Source: Paenarthrobacter nitroguajacolicus
GTDB lineage: Bacteria; Actinomycetota; Actinomycetes; Actinomycetales; Micrococcaceae
DNA: 64,000 nucleotides
Assembly: GCF_029952445.1 (NCBI RefSeq)
Contig: NZ_JAQPPK010000013.1
Coordinates: forward strand, 1-64,000
Direction of reading: 5' to 3'
The notes under the pieces are model-generated. The model was not told the DNA's origin, did not search any database, and worked only from the letters and a program-made list of their open reading frames with translations. A program made the position numbers and the translations under genes. Within the stretch, counting starts at the first letter, position 1; every line of letters starts with the position of its first letter. This document shows positions 18,444 to 26,701 of the stretch, one piece after another.

Positions 18444-18935
18444 ATGAAGCACGACGTGACCATCGAGATCCCCAAGGGATCGCGCGTCAAGTACGAAGTT
18501 GACCACGAAACCGGCCGTGTCCGCCTGGACCGCGTCCTGTTCACCTCCATGCAGTACCCCACGCACTACGGTTTCTTCGAGAACACCCTGGGCGAAGACG
18601 GCGATCCGCTGGACGCACTGGTGCTCCTGCAGGACTTCGACCTCCACCCGGGCGTCATTGTTGAGTCCCGCCCCATCGGCGTTTTCAACATGACCGACGA
18701 CGGCGGCGGAGACGCCAAGGTCCTCTGCGTTCCCGTTGATGCACGCTTCGACCACATCCAGGAAGTCAGCGATGTCAGCGAATTCCTGATCAAGGAAATC
18801 GAGCACTTCTTCACCCGTTACAAGGACCTTGAGCCCGGCAAGTGGGTCAAGGCTGAGGGCTGGGGCGACCGTGCCGCTGCCGAAGCCGAGCTCGAGGCTT
18901 CCATCAAGCGTTACGTGCCGGCCTCAGGCCACTAG
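18444..18935 (+). CDS. ppa: Inorganic pyrophosphatase (soluble, family I)
   Basis: Ppa hydrolyses pyrophosphate and so drives biosynthetic reactions. The 163-residue product matches the usual bacterial family I length. It contains the signature GDPLDALV near residues 54-61, whose aspartates bind Mg2+, and the [18 protein letters not shown] region. AAGGAG lies 6 nt before the ATG at 18444. It is monocistronic and ends in a very strong terminator. Confidence 0.96.
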   Translation: MKHDVTIEIPKGSRVKYEVDHETGRVRLDRVLFTSMQYPTHYGFFENTLGEDGDPLDALVLLQDFDLHPGVIVESRPIGVFNMTDDGGGDAKVLCVPVDARFDHIQEVSDVSEFLIKEIEHFFTRYKDLEPGKWVKAEGWGDRAAAEAELEASIKRYVPASGH

Positions 18936-18959
18936 TCCTTCCCCAAACTGAGTTGGGTA

Positions 18960-19014
18960 ACGACGGCGGGTGGTGCGGTTCCCTGCGAACCGCACCACCC
19001 GCCGTCGTGCTTTT
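18960..19014 (+). terminator. Rho-independent terminator of ppa
   Basis: A perfect 22-bp stem is formed by 18960-18981 and 18987-19008, with a 5-nt loop (CCTGC). The sequence GC and then TTTT (19011-19014) follow. It is placed 24 bp after the ppa stop codon. Confidence 0.9.
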
Positions 19015-19016
19015 AA

Positions 19017-19083
19017 AGCAACGCGGGGTCACTTATGGCCCATTCGGGGGTCGAACTTGGGCCATAAGTGACCCCGCGTTGCT
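19017..19083. repeat. Perfect 26-bp inverted repeat immediately after the ppa terminator
   Basis: Positions 19017-19042 and 19058-19083 are exact reverse complements (26 bp) around a 15-nt loop. The arm starts AGCAACGCGGGGTCACTTAT and ends GGCCCA. It is separate from the ppa terminator and has no T run. It could serve as a second, bidirectional barrier, but its length and perfection suggest a dispersed palindromic element. Confidence 0.85.
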
Positions 19084-19172
19084 CTCATGGGCATGTCTAC
19101 CCATCGCGGGAGCTTGCCCGGCACCCTAGGCTGTTACAAGACTTTTCGATGCTTGCACACAGGGGGTTCCAT

Positions 19173-20186
19173 ATGGCTGGGTTCTACGGCGCGGATATCG
19201 CGCAGCTTCGCAGTCTGGCGGGTGTGATGGGCAAGGCCGCCGACGCCATCAGCCTGCAAAGCACGCAGTTGTCCAACGCGATCAACTCCACAACGGCCTG
19301 GCAGGGCCGCGACGCCACGGTCTTCAAGGGCGACTGGAACAGCCAGCACCGCCAAAGCCTGGTCAAGGCTGCCAACATGCTGCGGGAAAACGCCAGTCAG
19401 CTGAAGAAGCACGCGAACCAGCAGGAGTTCGCCAGCCACAACGACGGCTCGGGTTCGTCAGTGGGCGTTCTCAAGGATGTTTACGACACCGCCATGGGCG
19501 CCAAGGGCGTGGGAGCCCCGCTGTGGACCGCGTTCAAGTACCTCCTCCCAGTCAAGCCGGACGCCGCCGGGAACGTTATCCCCAGGCACCTGCGATACGG
19601 CCAGACCAAGGAAATCCTGACTAACTGGCGCGCCGGCGGCACAGTGCTGCGCGACGGCATCACTGCCCTGCGCAACGGTGAAAAAGTCACCGACGTCATC
19701 ACCGACCTCAAAGCCAACATCCCCTACAGCACCGCGTTCCAGGAGGCGAGCAAGTTCTCCAAGGGACTCCGCATCGCAGGAGCTGTGGCCGCTCCGTTGA
19801 ACATCGTGACCGGCATCGGGGACATGATCAGCCCGGAGCACGACGGCTGGCGCGGTACCGGTGACCGCGTGGCCGGTGGCCTGTCCGTGGTGGGTGGCGT
19901 GGGCAGCATCATGCTCATGACAGCCGGCGGTGCAGCCCTCCTGGGACCCATCGGCGCCCCGATCGTGATTGGCGCCGGACTGGTGGCCGGAGCCTGGGCG
20001 CTGGGCAACCTGGTGGCCGACAATTGGGATTCCATCTCCAACTTCGCGCGCAACCCAGGCAGTTACATTGCCGACGGCGCCAAGGAAGTGGGCAATTTCG
20101 CCAAGGATGTAGGCAGTAAGGTGGCAGACGGAGTCAGTAACGCCGCCAAGTCGGTCGGAAACTTTGTCGGAGGGATATTCGGATGA
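19173..20186 (+). CDS. WXG100-like (type VII secretion substrate-like) protein
   Basis: A 337-residue protein. The N-terminal 100 residues are helical with a WQG turn at 43-45, the hallmark of WXG100/LXG-type ESX substrates. The C-terminal half has Gly/Ala-rich hydrophobic stretches (about 225-285, including a segment ending in GPIGAPIVIGAGLVAGAWAL) and an amphipathic tail of VGNFAKDVG-type repeats. These suggest membrane insertion. AGGGGG precedes the ATG at 19173. It overlaps the next gene by 4 bp. No ESX ATPase gene is present in the window. It could be a secreted effector or a membrane-active protein. Confidence 0.6.
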   Translation: MAGFYGADIAQLRSLAGVMGKAADAISLQSTQLSNAINSTTAWQGRDATVFKGDWNSQHRQSLVKAANMLRENASQLKKHANQQEFASHNDGSGSSVGVLKDVYDTAMGAKGVGAPLWTAFKYLLPVKPDAAGNVIPRHLRYGQTKEILTNWRAGGTVLRDGITALRNGEKVTDVITDLKANIPYSTAFQEASKFSKGLRIAGAVAAPLNIVTGIGDMISPEHDGWRGTGDRVAGGLSVVGGVGSIMLMTAGGAALLGPIGAPIVIGAGLVAGAWALGNLVADNWDSISNFARNPGSYIADGAKEVGNFAKDVGSKVADGVSNAAKSVGNFVGGIFG

Positions 20187-20989
20187 CAACGAGCACCATG
20201 AAATGGACCGAACGCGATGTTCAGGCCGCAGCCAAGGTCCTGGCATCAGCCAGCGCCACAGGAGCGCACCTGCCCACGCTGACCGACGAGGAAGTCGTGG
20301 CCCTGGACGGCGTCCAGCACGAACAACTGGTGGCCTTGCCTTGGCTCTCGATCCAGGACGCCAACAAAGACATCCTGTGTGCCGTTGCCCTGCGCGGCCT
20401 GCTCGCCAAGGAACTCGTGTACCCGGTGATCTTCGAGGGCGAAACCGAACCCTCCCGCTTGCACGCCACCGACGAGATCACAGGCGCCCTGACCCTGCGC
20501 CGCAGCGGCAGCAACGTTGTCTCGGTGGAACGGACTGTCTCCACCGGCAAACGCTGGCTCTACGGCTACGTCCATGACGAAGGCGTCCTGCTGGAGGAAG
20601 TGGACGAGGGCGGCCTTCATGGCTTCACCGTCGTCACCCGGGACCAACTGGTGACCCGCCTGGCCGAATTCGTGGACCCGGAGAACGTTGCCGCGCGCGA
20701 TTCGGACCCTGCCCTTTATACCGAAGCACAGTTCGAGGCACATGCGGCCACGGCCCTGGCGGATACCCAGGCGGCCAGCAACGTTGTCGCCTTCAACTCC
20801 GACACCAACGAATTCCCCACCGTGACCGTCTACACCGGCCCGGCCGGAGTCCACGTCCTCACTCCTCGGGTTGAAGGCTCACAGGAACCCGGTCTTCCGG
20901 AGCAAGCCGAGGGTCTTTCCTTCGAACTGAAGGAAACGTCAGCCGCTTCCCTGGCCCGCGTTCTGGGTGGACTGGCCGGACTCGCCTGA
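20183..20989 (+). CDS. Uncharacterised partner protein of the WXG100-like gene (possibly EspG-like)
   Basis: This is a 268-residue soluble acidic protein that I do not recognise with certainty. Its ATG overlaps the upstream stop (ATGA), so the two are co-translated and probably work together. Size, mixed alpha/beta character and pairing with a WXG-type gene recall EspG chaperones of ESX systems. The sequence itself shows no clear signature. It could equally be an immunity protein. No signal peptide or membrane helix is visible. Confidence 0.45.
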   Translation: MTTSTMKWTERDVQAAAKVLASASATGAHLPTLTDEEVVALDGVQHEQLVALPWLSIQDANKDILCAVALRGLLAKELVYPVIFEGETEPSRLHATDEITGALTLRRSGSNVVSVERTVSTGKRWLYGYVHDEGVLLEEVDEGGLHGFTVVTRDQLVTRLAEFVDPENVAARDSDPALYTEAQFEAHAATALADTQAASNVVAFNSDTNEFPTVTVYTGPAGVHVLTPRVEGSQEPGLPEQAEGLSFELKETSAASLARVLGGLAGLA

Positions 20990-21035
20990 CGATCCGCACC
21001 CAAGCCGCATCCCGCCGTCGAACGGAAAGCCCCTC

Positions 21036-21647
21036 ATGAGCACTGCTAAGCCCACAACGTTGACCGGCATGGTGGACCCCCTCACCGGACGTGCAGTACG
21101 CCGCCACCCGGACACTGGCGCGTACTTCGTCAAGGCGTCGGGGGGAGCCCACTTCTGGGGCCGGGTGCTGGATGCGATCGTGTTCCTGGTGGGCTACGTC
21201 ATCCTTGCGGCGATCGCGGCAGTGGTCCGCGAGTCCATGATGAACAGTGGCTCGTCGCTCGGCTACAACGACGGCCTCTGGCTGACCCTCTACATTGTCC
21301 TGTGGTTCGTGGGGCTGTTCATCTACGGCATGATCTGGGGTACCGCGGGTAGCGTCGGCGACGCCGCTGCGGGCATGCGCTCCGTACGGATCAAGGACGG
21401 CACGACGGCGGGCGCCTGGTTGGGCGGCTGGCGCGCCATCTGCTGGTCGTTTTTCCCGTTTTTCGTGGTGATGGTTATTGCCGCGGCCCTCAGCGGCGGC
21501 GGAGACGACACCTGGGACCCGAAGTTCGCCGCCATGGATCGCCGTTCCGGCATCGCCAAGGGCCAGCAGCCGATTCCCGACCCCAAGGCTGTTGCCGCGG
21601 AGCAAGCCGCGGCGGCACAACAGCAGGACCGGCTACGCGGCAGGTAA
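21036..21647 (+). CDS. RDD family membrane protein
   Basis: A 203-residue protein has an FWGRVLDAIVFLVGY segment (the Arg-Asp positions of RDD proteins) and three to four hydrophobic helices, ending with a Gln/Ala-rich cytoplasmic tail. GTAGSVGDAAAGMRSVR is the usual cytoplasmic loop after helix 2. The start at 21036 is set by family similarity; the ribosome site is weak. It lies 46 bp after the EspG-like gene in the same direction, so it may belong to that operon. RDD proteins are often secretion- or transport-associated, and the function here is unknown. Confidence 0.75.
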   Translation: MSTAKPTTLTGMVDPLTGRAVRRHPDTGAYFVKASGGAHFWGRVLDAIVFLVGYVILAAIAAVVRESMMNSGSSLGYNDGLWLTLYIVLWFVGLFIYGMIWGTAGSVGDAAAGMRSVRIKDGTTAGAWLGGWRAICWSFFPFFVVMVIAAALSGGGDDTWDPKFAAMDRRSGIAKGQQPIPDPKAVAAEQAAAAQQQDRLRGR

Positions 21648-21701
21648 CAGGCGAAATTTGCCCTTGCAGAGTCGCTACCAGCCGGTAGCATGTGATCCAC
21701 T

Positions 21702-22301
21702 ATGTTCACTCTCACCATCAACCAACGCGATAGCCGACGCGACGGCGATCTCGTGCCGCAGTTGCTGAAGGACCTGCGGCACATTCCCGCCCGCCTGGAT
21801 TTCGACCGGTCAGTTGAGGATGAGGTGCAGGGCATCGTGGAATCCAGCCACCAGGCCGTGGAGACCGCATTGATCGCGCTCCGGTCCGGTCGGTGGTACG
21901 TCGGAATCGGCGTCGGGCCCATCAACGAGCCACTGCCCAACCTGGTGAAGGATGCCTCGGGCCATGGACTTGTCTATGCCCGGCGGGCCGTGGACAGGCT
22001 GCGGGCCAGCAAGGACCGGGTACCCGTTGCGGTGGATGGCCCCTTGGCGGCCCTGGCGTCCGAGGCTGAAGCCGTGTTGCGCCTCCTCGGACATATTGTC
22101 CAGGACCGGAGTGTCGCGGAGTGGCGGGTACTCGACCTGCTCACGCCCGGAGTCCGCGGCCAGCAGAAAGCCGTTGCCCAGGAACTGGGGATCAGCACTC
22201 AGGCCGTCAGCAAGACCCTGGCGCGCGCGCAATGGGCGGAAGAGCACGCAGCGCGCCCGGCCGCTGCCCGGTTGCTGCAAATGATCCTCGAGGTCCGCTG
22301 A
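21702..22301 (+). CDS. SatD-like protein with C-terminal helix-turn-helix
   Basis: This is a 199-residue protein. The N-terminal part (ITINQRDSRRDGDLVPQLL-type opening) resembles SatD/MarR-associated proteins. The last 50 residues contain a clear helix-turn-helix (QKAVAQELGISTQAVSKTLA). It is likely a DNA-binding regulator, perhaps sensing a nucleotide or stress signal. It follows the RDD gene by 54 bp and ends 18 bp before a long palindrome. Targets are unknown. Confidence 0.55.
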   Translation: MFTLTINQRDSRRDGDLVPQLLKDLRHIPARLDFDRSVEDEVQGIVESSHQAVETALIALRSGRWYVGIGVGPINEPLPNLVKDASGHGLVYARRAVDRLRASKDRVPVAVDGPLAALASEAEAVLRLLGHIVQDRSVAEWRVLDLLTPGVRGQQKAVAQELGISTQAVSKTLARAQWAEEHAARPAAARLLQMILEVR

Positions 22302-22319
22302 CCAACCCCGGACACAGCA

Positions 22320-22389
22320 AACCCAACTGTGTAACAGCAAACGTCGCAATGAGCGCTCATTGCGACGTTTGCTGTTACTTACTTGGGTT
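22320..22389. repeat. 48-nt perfect palindrome within a 70-nt inverted repeat
   Basis: Positions 22331-22378 form a perfect palindrome without loop (24 bp per arm). Each arm begins GTAACAGCAAACGTCGCAAT and ends GAGC. Outside it, AACCCAA (22320-22326) pairs with TTGGGTT (22383-22389) across 4-nt mismatches. It lies between convergent genes and could terminate both, but there is no T run. Such perfect palindromes are usually unstable, so selection or recent origin is implied. Confidence 0.9.
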
Positions 22390-22401
22390 AAGTGCGGGGC
22401 T

Positions 22402-22977
22402 TTACTGGTTGCTGATGTGATCCTTGGCCGTGCTGGCGCGGTCCTGGACATCCGCGGCCGCAGCCTGGCCTTCGTCCTTGACGTTGGCGGCAGCCTCAGT
22501 GGCGCTGTCCTTGACGTTCTGCATGGCATCCTGCGCTGGTTCACGCAGGTGTTCGGCAACTTCCTGGGCAGCGTGGCTGAGTTCCTCCGTCAAGGGCTGG
22601 GCCGCTTCCTTGAGCGCCTGGGCGGCCTCGCGCTCCTTGTCCGACGGCGGAATCAGCGCCGAAACCAGGAGTCCCGCGCCAAAGGCGATCAAGCCGGCCG
22701 CAATCGGGCTTCCCTGCGCCTTCCGGGCAATCGCCTGGGGTGCATCGCCGATGTCCGACACGACACCGGACACCGTATCGTGTGCCTGGTGGGCCACGTC
22801 GCCTGCCCGGTCCTGGACGTCATCGCGGGCACCGAAGACGGCCGTCTTGATCTTGTCCACCCGGCGGTTGACGATGTGTGACGGCGTGACCTTGTCGGCC
22901 ACGGCGTCAACGTTGGTGCTGAGCCGCCGGCGGGTTTCTTCGATATCGGCGCGCAGGGCGTCGGGGTTCTGCGTCAT
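22402..22977 (-). CDS. DUF3618 protein
   Basis: This 191-residue protein begins PDALRADIEETRRRLSTNVDAV, the DUF3618 signature. One membrane helix follows (SPIAAGLIAFGAGLLVSAL, about 88-106), then a long Ala/Glu/Lys-rich amphipathic helix likely to form a coiled coil. It is the last gene of a three-gene operon, overlapping the holin-like gene by 4 bp. GAGGAG precedes its ATG. Such trios are frequent in actinobacteria and are linked to envelope stress by context only. Confidence 0.8.
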   Translation of the reverse strand: MTQNPDALRADIEETRRRLSTNVDAVADKVTPSHIVNRRVDKIKTAVFGARDDVQDRAGDVAHQAHDTVSGVVSDIGDAPQAIARKAQGSPIAAGLIAFGAGLLVSALIPPSDKEREAAQALKEAAQPLTEELSHAAQEVAEHLREPAQDAMQNVKDSATEAAANVKDEGQAAAADVQDRASTAKDHISNQ

Positions 22978-23405
22978 CGTGTCTCCTCGGTGTTCGGTTT
23001 CAGAGCGGGGGGTATTTCCTTGACTGTCTCGGCAGTACGCGGCAGGCCCTTGATGGCATTCAGTTCCTTACGGCCCATGACGGCCAGGACTGCCGCGATG
23101 ATTCCCCAGATGACCGCAACGATCACGGCGGACCACCCGAGGCCAACCAGCTGGCCCAATGCCCACCAGAGGGCGATGGACAGGAACAGCACGGTGATGT
23201 GACCAGCCCAAGCGGCGCCAGCCATCATGCCGGCGCCCTTTCCTGCTTTGGTGGCGGACTCCTTGAGTTCCACCTTGGCCAGCTCCACTTCCTGGCGCAT
23301 CAACGTTGAAACGTCACGTGTCAGGTCGCTCAGCAGCTCGCCGAGGGGAAGGGTTTCCGCCTTCATGTGGGCTTCTGTGGGAGGCAGGTCGGCGGGACTG
23401 CTCAT
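22974..23405 (-). CDS. Phage-holin-family (DUF1469) membrane protein
   Basis: A 143-residue protein has a cytoplasmic helical N-terminus (LSDLTRDVSTLMRQEVELAKVE, a DUF1469 hallmark) and two membrane helices (about 62-82 and 88-110). Despite the family name there is no sign of prophage here. The proteins are chromosomal membrane components of unknown role. Both ends overlap neighbours by 4 bp, so the three genes are co-translated. Confidence 0.82.
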   Translation of the reverse strand: MSSPADLPPTEAHMKAETLPLGELLSDLTRDVSTLMRQEVELAKVELKESATKAGKGAGMMAGAAWAGHITVLFLSIALWWALGQLVGLGWSAVIVAVIWGIIAAVLAVMGRKELNAIKGLPRTAETVKEIPPALKPNTEETR

Positions 23406-24382
23406 CGGGGACCTCCGTACTGGGGGTCGTCCGGGTCAAGAGGCCCTGCAAGCGGATCGCCCTGAGCCTTGACCCCGCCGGCGTCCGTCTCCGGATAGGG
23501 CAGTGTGGAACCGTCGTAACCGCCGGTGGTTCCGGCGTCGTATCCGGTGGTTCCGGCGTCGTATCCGGTGGTTGCCGAACCCGTGGTCGCGGTTCCGTAG
23601 CCGGCCGTGGTGGTGGTCGGTCCGGGAAGGTCCACAGCGGGAGGTGTCACTGCGCCGCCCTGCCCGGGGTAGCCCTGCGTGGGGTAGTAGGCGGCACGAG
23701 GTGTCTGCGTGGCTGCACGGTTGGTTCCGCTCGTTGTACTGCCGGCGGACCCGTTATCGGCCATGCCCCGGCCGAGACGGCCAGCGAGGATACCGGCTCC
23801 TGCGGCCAGCAAAAGGAACGTTCCGGGCTTGCGGCGGGCGAAGCCCTTGACTTCGTCCAGCAGGGAGCCAGGATCCCGTCCTTCCAGCCACTGCGCCACA
23901 GCGGAGGACCGCTGGGCTGCCTGCTGGACCAGATCCGTGGCAACTCCGCCGTCTTCGCTTGCGTTGGCCATGGTGTGCAGTTCATCGGAGATGGACCGCA
24001 AGCCCTCGGCGACGCGCTGCTGCTGAACCTGGGCTTGGTCGGACAGTTCGCCCTTGGTCTGGGTGAGCAACTGGCGTGCGTTCACCTTGACCTCGCGGGC
24101 TACGTGGCCGGCTTCGGACTTGGCAGTGTCCACGACACCGCCGGCAGCGTCCGATACGGCTCCGGCCATCCCCGCAGCTTCTTCTTTGGCAGTGTCTACC
24201 TTGCCGGAGTTGGCGGAGCCGGTCCCTGAGCCAGCGGGAGTTCCGCTGATTCCGGTGGTTCCTGCGGTCTGGGTCTCAACGTCCGAGTCGAGGTAGTTTC
24301 CGGCGAAAGGTTCGGTGCCTGCATGGGCACCAGTGGTTGGCGCCGCGAAGCTTCCGTCCTGCGGCGATTGGCTCTCAGTCAT
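23402..24382 (-). CDS. Low-complexity membrane protein heading the DUF3618 operon
   Basis: The product is 326 residues. The N-terminal half is Ser/Thr/Gly-rich, then forms a coiled-coil-like helix (VNARQLLTQTKGELSDQAQV). A short hydrophobic segment (GTFLLLAAGAGILAGRLGRG) follows near 195-215. The C-terminal third is a Tyr/Gly/Thr-rich tail with GYDAGTTGYDAGTTGGYDGS repeats. AAAGAGAG precedes the ATG at 24382. Repeats in the DNA (about 23,520-23,580, near 21-bp period) could vary in copy number. No family assignment beyond actinobacterial hypothetical. Confidence 0.7.
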   Translation of the reverse strand: MTESQSPQDGSFAAPTTGAHAGTEPFAGNYLDSDVETQTAGTTGISGTPAGSGTGSANSGKVDTAKEEAAGMAGAVSDAAGGVVDTAKSEAGHVAREVKVNARQLLTQTKGELSDQAQVQQQRVAEGLRSISDELHTMANASEDGGVATDLVQQAAQRSSAVAQWLEGRDPGSLLDEVKGFARRKPGTFLLLAAGAGILAGRLGRGMADNGSAGSTTSGTNRAATQTPRAAYYPTQGYPGQGGAVTPPAVDLPGPTTTTAGYGTATTGSATTGYDAGTTGYDAGTTGGYDGSTLPYPETDAGGVKAQGDPLAGPLDPDDPQYGGPR

Positions 24383-24426
24383 TGTCGCTCTCTTTCCACA
24401 GTTGGCAGGCTGCGGACAGCAGCCGG

Positions 24427-24448
24427 GATAGTAAGTATCGTTACTATC
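24427..24448. promoter_or_regulatory. Operator-like inverted repeat between divergent genes
   Basis: GATAGTAA-GTATCG-TTACTATC is an 8-bp inverted repeat with a 6-bp centre. It is placed between the divergent DUF3618 operon (start 24382) and the FUSC gene (start 24566). Dimeric TetR/MarR-type regulators bind such sites. No cognate regulator is next to it. A GGGTGA/TCACCC pair followed by six T (24,452-24,495) lies on the FUSC side. Confidence 0.4.
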
Positions 24449-24565
24449 AATGGGTGAGTACCCGGTTGTCCCGGTTCTAATCACCCGTTTTTTGAAAAGA
24501 TGGCATGGCCCACTTTCCGGGCTCCCGGCTCGACACAGCACGGCAGACCTGCCAACGTAGGTCCC

Positions 24566-25648
24566 ATGAGCCAACTGCCCACGAGGCGACGGCTGATTCC
24601 CGCGCTTCGAAAAACTGTGACCCGCCACCGCCTCCTCTTCGCCGCCAAAACGGCCGTGGCGGCAGGCCTGGCCTGGTACCTTGCACCCTTCATGCCTGGA
24701 CCAGCAGCCCAGTATCCCTACTACGCTCCACTTGGCGCCCTGGTGAGCATGCACCCCACCGTGGCCGACTCCGCCAAACACGGACTCCAGAGCCTGGCCG
24801 GTTTGGTCCTGGGGATCGGCATGGCCTTCGCCATCACCACGGTCGCCGCACCCACGGCCCTGGCTGTTGCCGTAGTGGTGGGGCTCGGGGTCCTCATCGG
24901 TGGCCTTCCCCGGCTGGGGACTGCGTCTGAATGGATTCCCATGGCAGCACTGTTCGTGCTGGTACTGGGCGATTCGAACGCCGAAGGATTTTCCTTTGCC
25001 TACGTTCTCCAAATGGCCCTGGGCGTTGCCGTCGGATTCGCGGTCAACTGGCTGATCTTCCCGCCGTTGCACCTGGACGACATCGACCCCGCGATCGCCG
25101 GCCATCAAGGCGCCTTGTCCCGCCAACTCAAGGACATGGCGAAGGCCATGGACGAATCCTGGCCTCCCAACCACGAGGCCTGGGCCGGCCGCAGCGAGGA
25201 ACTGTCCCTCACAGCGGCAGCAGTGCGGACTGCCGTGCATCAAGCGGAACTGAGCGCCAAAGCGAATCCAAGGTCGCGCCGTCGTGCTACCCGCCTGCCG
25301 TCGGACCTGGCAGGCTTGCGAACCCTTGAACGGCTCACTTTCCACGTCCAGGACATCACCGACGTCCTGGCGAGCGCCATCTGGGAAGAAGGCGCCGGGA
25401 CTGTCATCCCGGACGCCGCCGTGGCACCCCTGTCCGAGGCTTTGGAATCCGTGGCGTCCGTGGTGGACCACTGGCGCGATGCCGAGTCCGGCGAACTGGC
25501 CAACCGCCTGGCACGCGCCAAGGACAGCATCGCCGTCCTGAGCGATGCCGTGGCAGAGGCCGCTGCCGACCAAGCCCCCGTGAACGCTCCGGCGTCGGTG
25601 GCCATGAGCCTGCGCCGGATCCTGACTGTGGTGCTGTCCTCCGAATAG
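24566..25648 (+). CDS. FUSC-family membrane protein (aromatic acid exporter-like)
   Basis: The 360-residue product has about six membrane helices in its first 160 residues, starting with LLFAAKTAVAAGLAWYLA and followed by PYYAPLGALVSMHPTVADS. That segment is a recognisable FUSC/ArAE motif. The C-terminal half is cytoplasmic and helical. These proteins export small aromatic or other metabolites or act in the envelope. The ATG at 24566 is preferred over an in-frame ATG at 24500 because the extra 22 residues do not fit the family. Confidence 0.78.
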   Translation: MSQLPTRRRLIPALRKTVTRHRLLFAAKTAVAAGLAWYLAPFMPGPAAQYPYYAPLGALVSMHPTVADSAKHGLQSLAGLVLGIGMAFAITTVAAPTALAVAVVVGLGVLIGGLPRLGTASEWIPMAALFVLVLGDSNAEGFSFAYVLQMALGVAVGFAVNWLIFPPLHLDDIDPAIAGHQGALSRQLKDMAKAMDESWPPNHEAWAGRSEELSLTAAAVRTAVHQAELSAKANPRSRRRATRLPSDLAGLRTLERLTFHVQDITDVLASAIWEEGAGTVIPDAAVAPLSEALESVASVVDHWRDAESGELANRLARAKDSIAVLSDAVAEAAADQAPVNAPASVAMSLRRILTVVLSSE

Positions 25649-25655
25649 TGCTGCG

Positions 25656-26690
25656 CTAGCGGGGCCTGAGTGGCGGCGAGCCCCGCCTGCCCTTTCCCGC
25701 TCCGATTCCCTCCAGCATTTCGGCCAGGGACTCCAGTGACGAGTGCTTCGGTGACCAGCCCAACAGGCTGTGCGCCCGGGAACAATCCATGATGGGCGCA
25801 TTGGCCGCCATGTCCACCCAGCCGCCGTCGGTCACCTGAAGGCGCAAGCGCCAGGTGGCCTCGACGACGGCGCGAAGCACCGGGAGCGGGAACGGCAGCA
25901 ACCTCTTGGCCTTGAAGATCCAGGCGAGCGCGTTGGGGTCGATCACAGGCTCGGCGGCGATGTTGAAGGCGCCCTCGGCCTTGTGCTGCAGCACCCGCCA
26001 ATAGGCATCCGCGACGTCGGCGGTGTGCACGGCCTGGAACACCATTTCCCTGGGAATGGCCAGCACCGGAATCCACGGTTTACGCGGTACCAAACGGGGC
26101 AGGACCCTGCCCAGGAAATAGCGTCCCACTTCGCTGCCGCCCCCGGAGCTGAACATCAACGCCGGCCGCAGGCGCGCCACAACGATCTCAGGGTTTTCCT
26201 TGGCGAACTGGTCCAGAAGCCGTTCCTGCTGCGCTTTGTCCGAGCTGTAGTGCGAGCTGCGGATACCGCCGGTGGGCCAGCCTTCCTGGGTCCGCTGGTC
26301 CTTGGTCGCCGGCGAATACGCACCCACGGAGGATGCGCAGACGATGTGTCCCACCCCGGCTTTCCGTGCGGCGGCCAGGACGTTCGCTGTTCCCTCCACA
26401 TTGGTGCGCCGCAGCAGTTCCCGGTTGTGGTTGGGCTGGATGAGCCACGCGAGGTGCACCACGGCGTCGGCTCCGGCAAGGGCTGCTTCGAGTGCCGGCT
26501 GGTCCGCGGAGGCGCCGATGTCCAGGGTGTGCCATTCCACGCCGTGGTAAGGCGCGGCGTCGGGATCCGGTTCCCTGCGGACGATACCCACGAGTTCCAG
26601 CTCCGCGCCCTCGTCCGAGCGTGCCCTCTGGAGCCGTTTCAGCAGTTCCGTACCACCGTGTCCTGTGGCTCCGATGATCGCAATGCGCAT
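25656..26690 (-). CDS. NAD-dependent epimerase/dehydratase (extended SDR)
   Basis: This 344-residue protein has an N-terminal nucleotide-binding motif IIGATGHGG (5-13). ASSVGAYSP supplies the catalytic Ser region and HYSSDKAQ the YxxxK pair. It is a nucleotide-sugar epimerase-like or general extended SDR. GAGGAG precedes the ATG. Only 11 bp separate it from the HldE-like gene upstream, so it is in that transcript. It could provide an epimerase step for activated heptose, but it is not a recognisable HldD. Confidence 0.75.
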   Translation of the reverse strand: MRIAIIGATGHGGTELLKRLQRARSDEGAELELVGIVRREPDPDAAPYHGVEWHTLDIGASADQPALEAALAGADAVVHLAWLIQPNHNRELLRRTNVEGTANVLAAARKAGVGHIVCASSVGAYSPATKDQRTQEGWPTGGIRSSHYSSDKAQQERLLDQFAKENPEIVVARLRPALMFSSGGGSEVGRYFLGRVLPRLVPRKPWIPVLAIPREMVFQAVHTADVADAYWRVLQHKAEGAFNIAAEPVIDPNALAWIFKAKRLLPFPLPVLRAVVEATWRLRLQVTDGGWVDMAANAPIMDCSRAHSLLGWSPKHSSLESLAEMLEGIGAGKGRRGSPPLRPR

Positions 26691-26701
26691 GGCGTGGCTC
26701 C

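Noticed and set aside
22974-23405. Prophage holin
   Set aside because: DUF1469 proteins carry the holin label, but no phage genes are nearby and the gene sits in a conserved chromosomal trio.
25656-26690. HldD (ADP-heptose 6-epimerase)
   Set aside because: It is an extended SDR in the right place, but I see no HldD-specific motif; it was kept as a generic epimerase/dehydratase.
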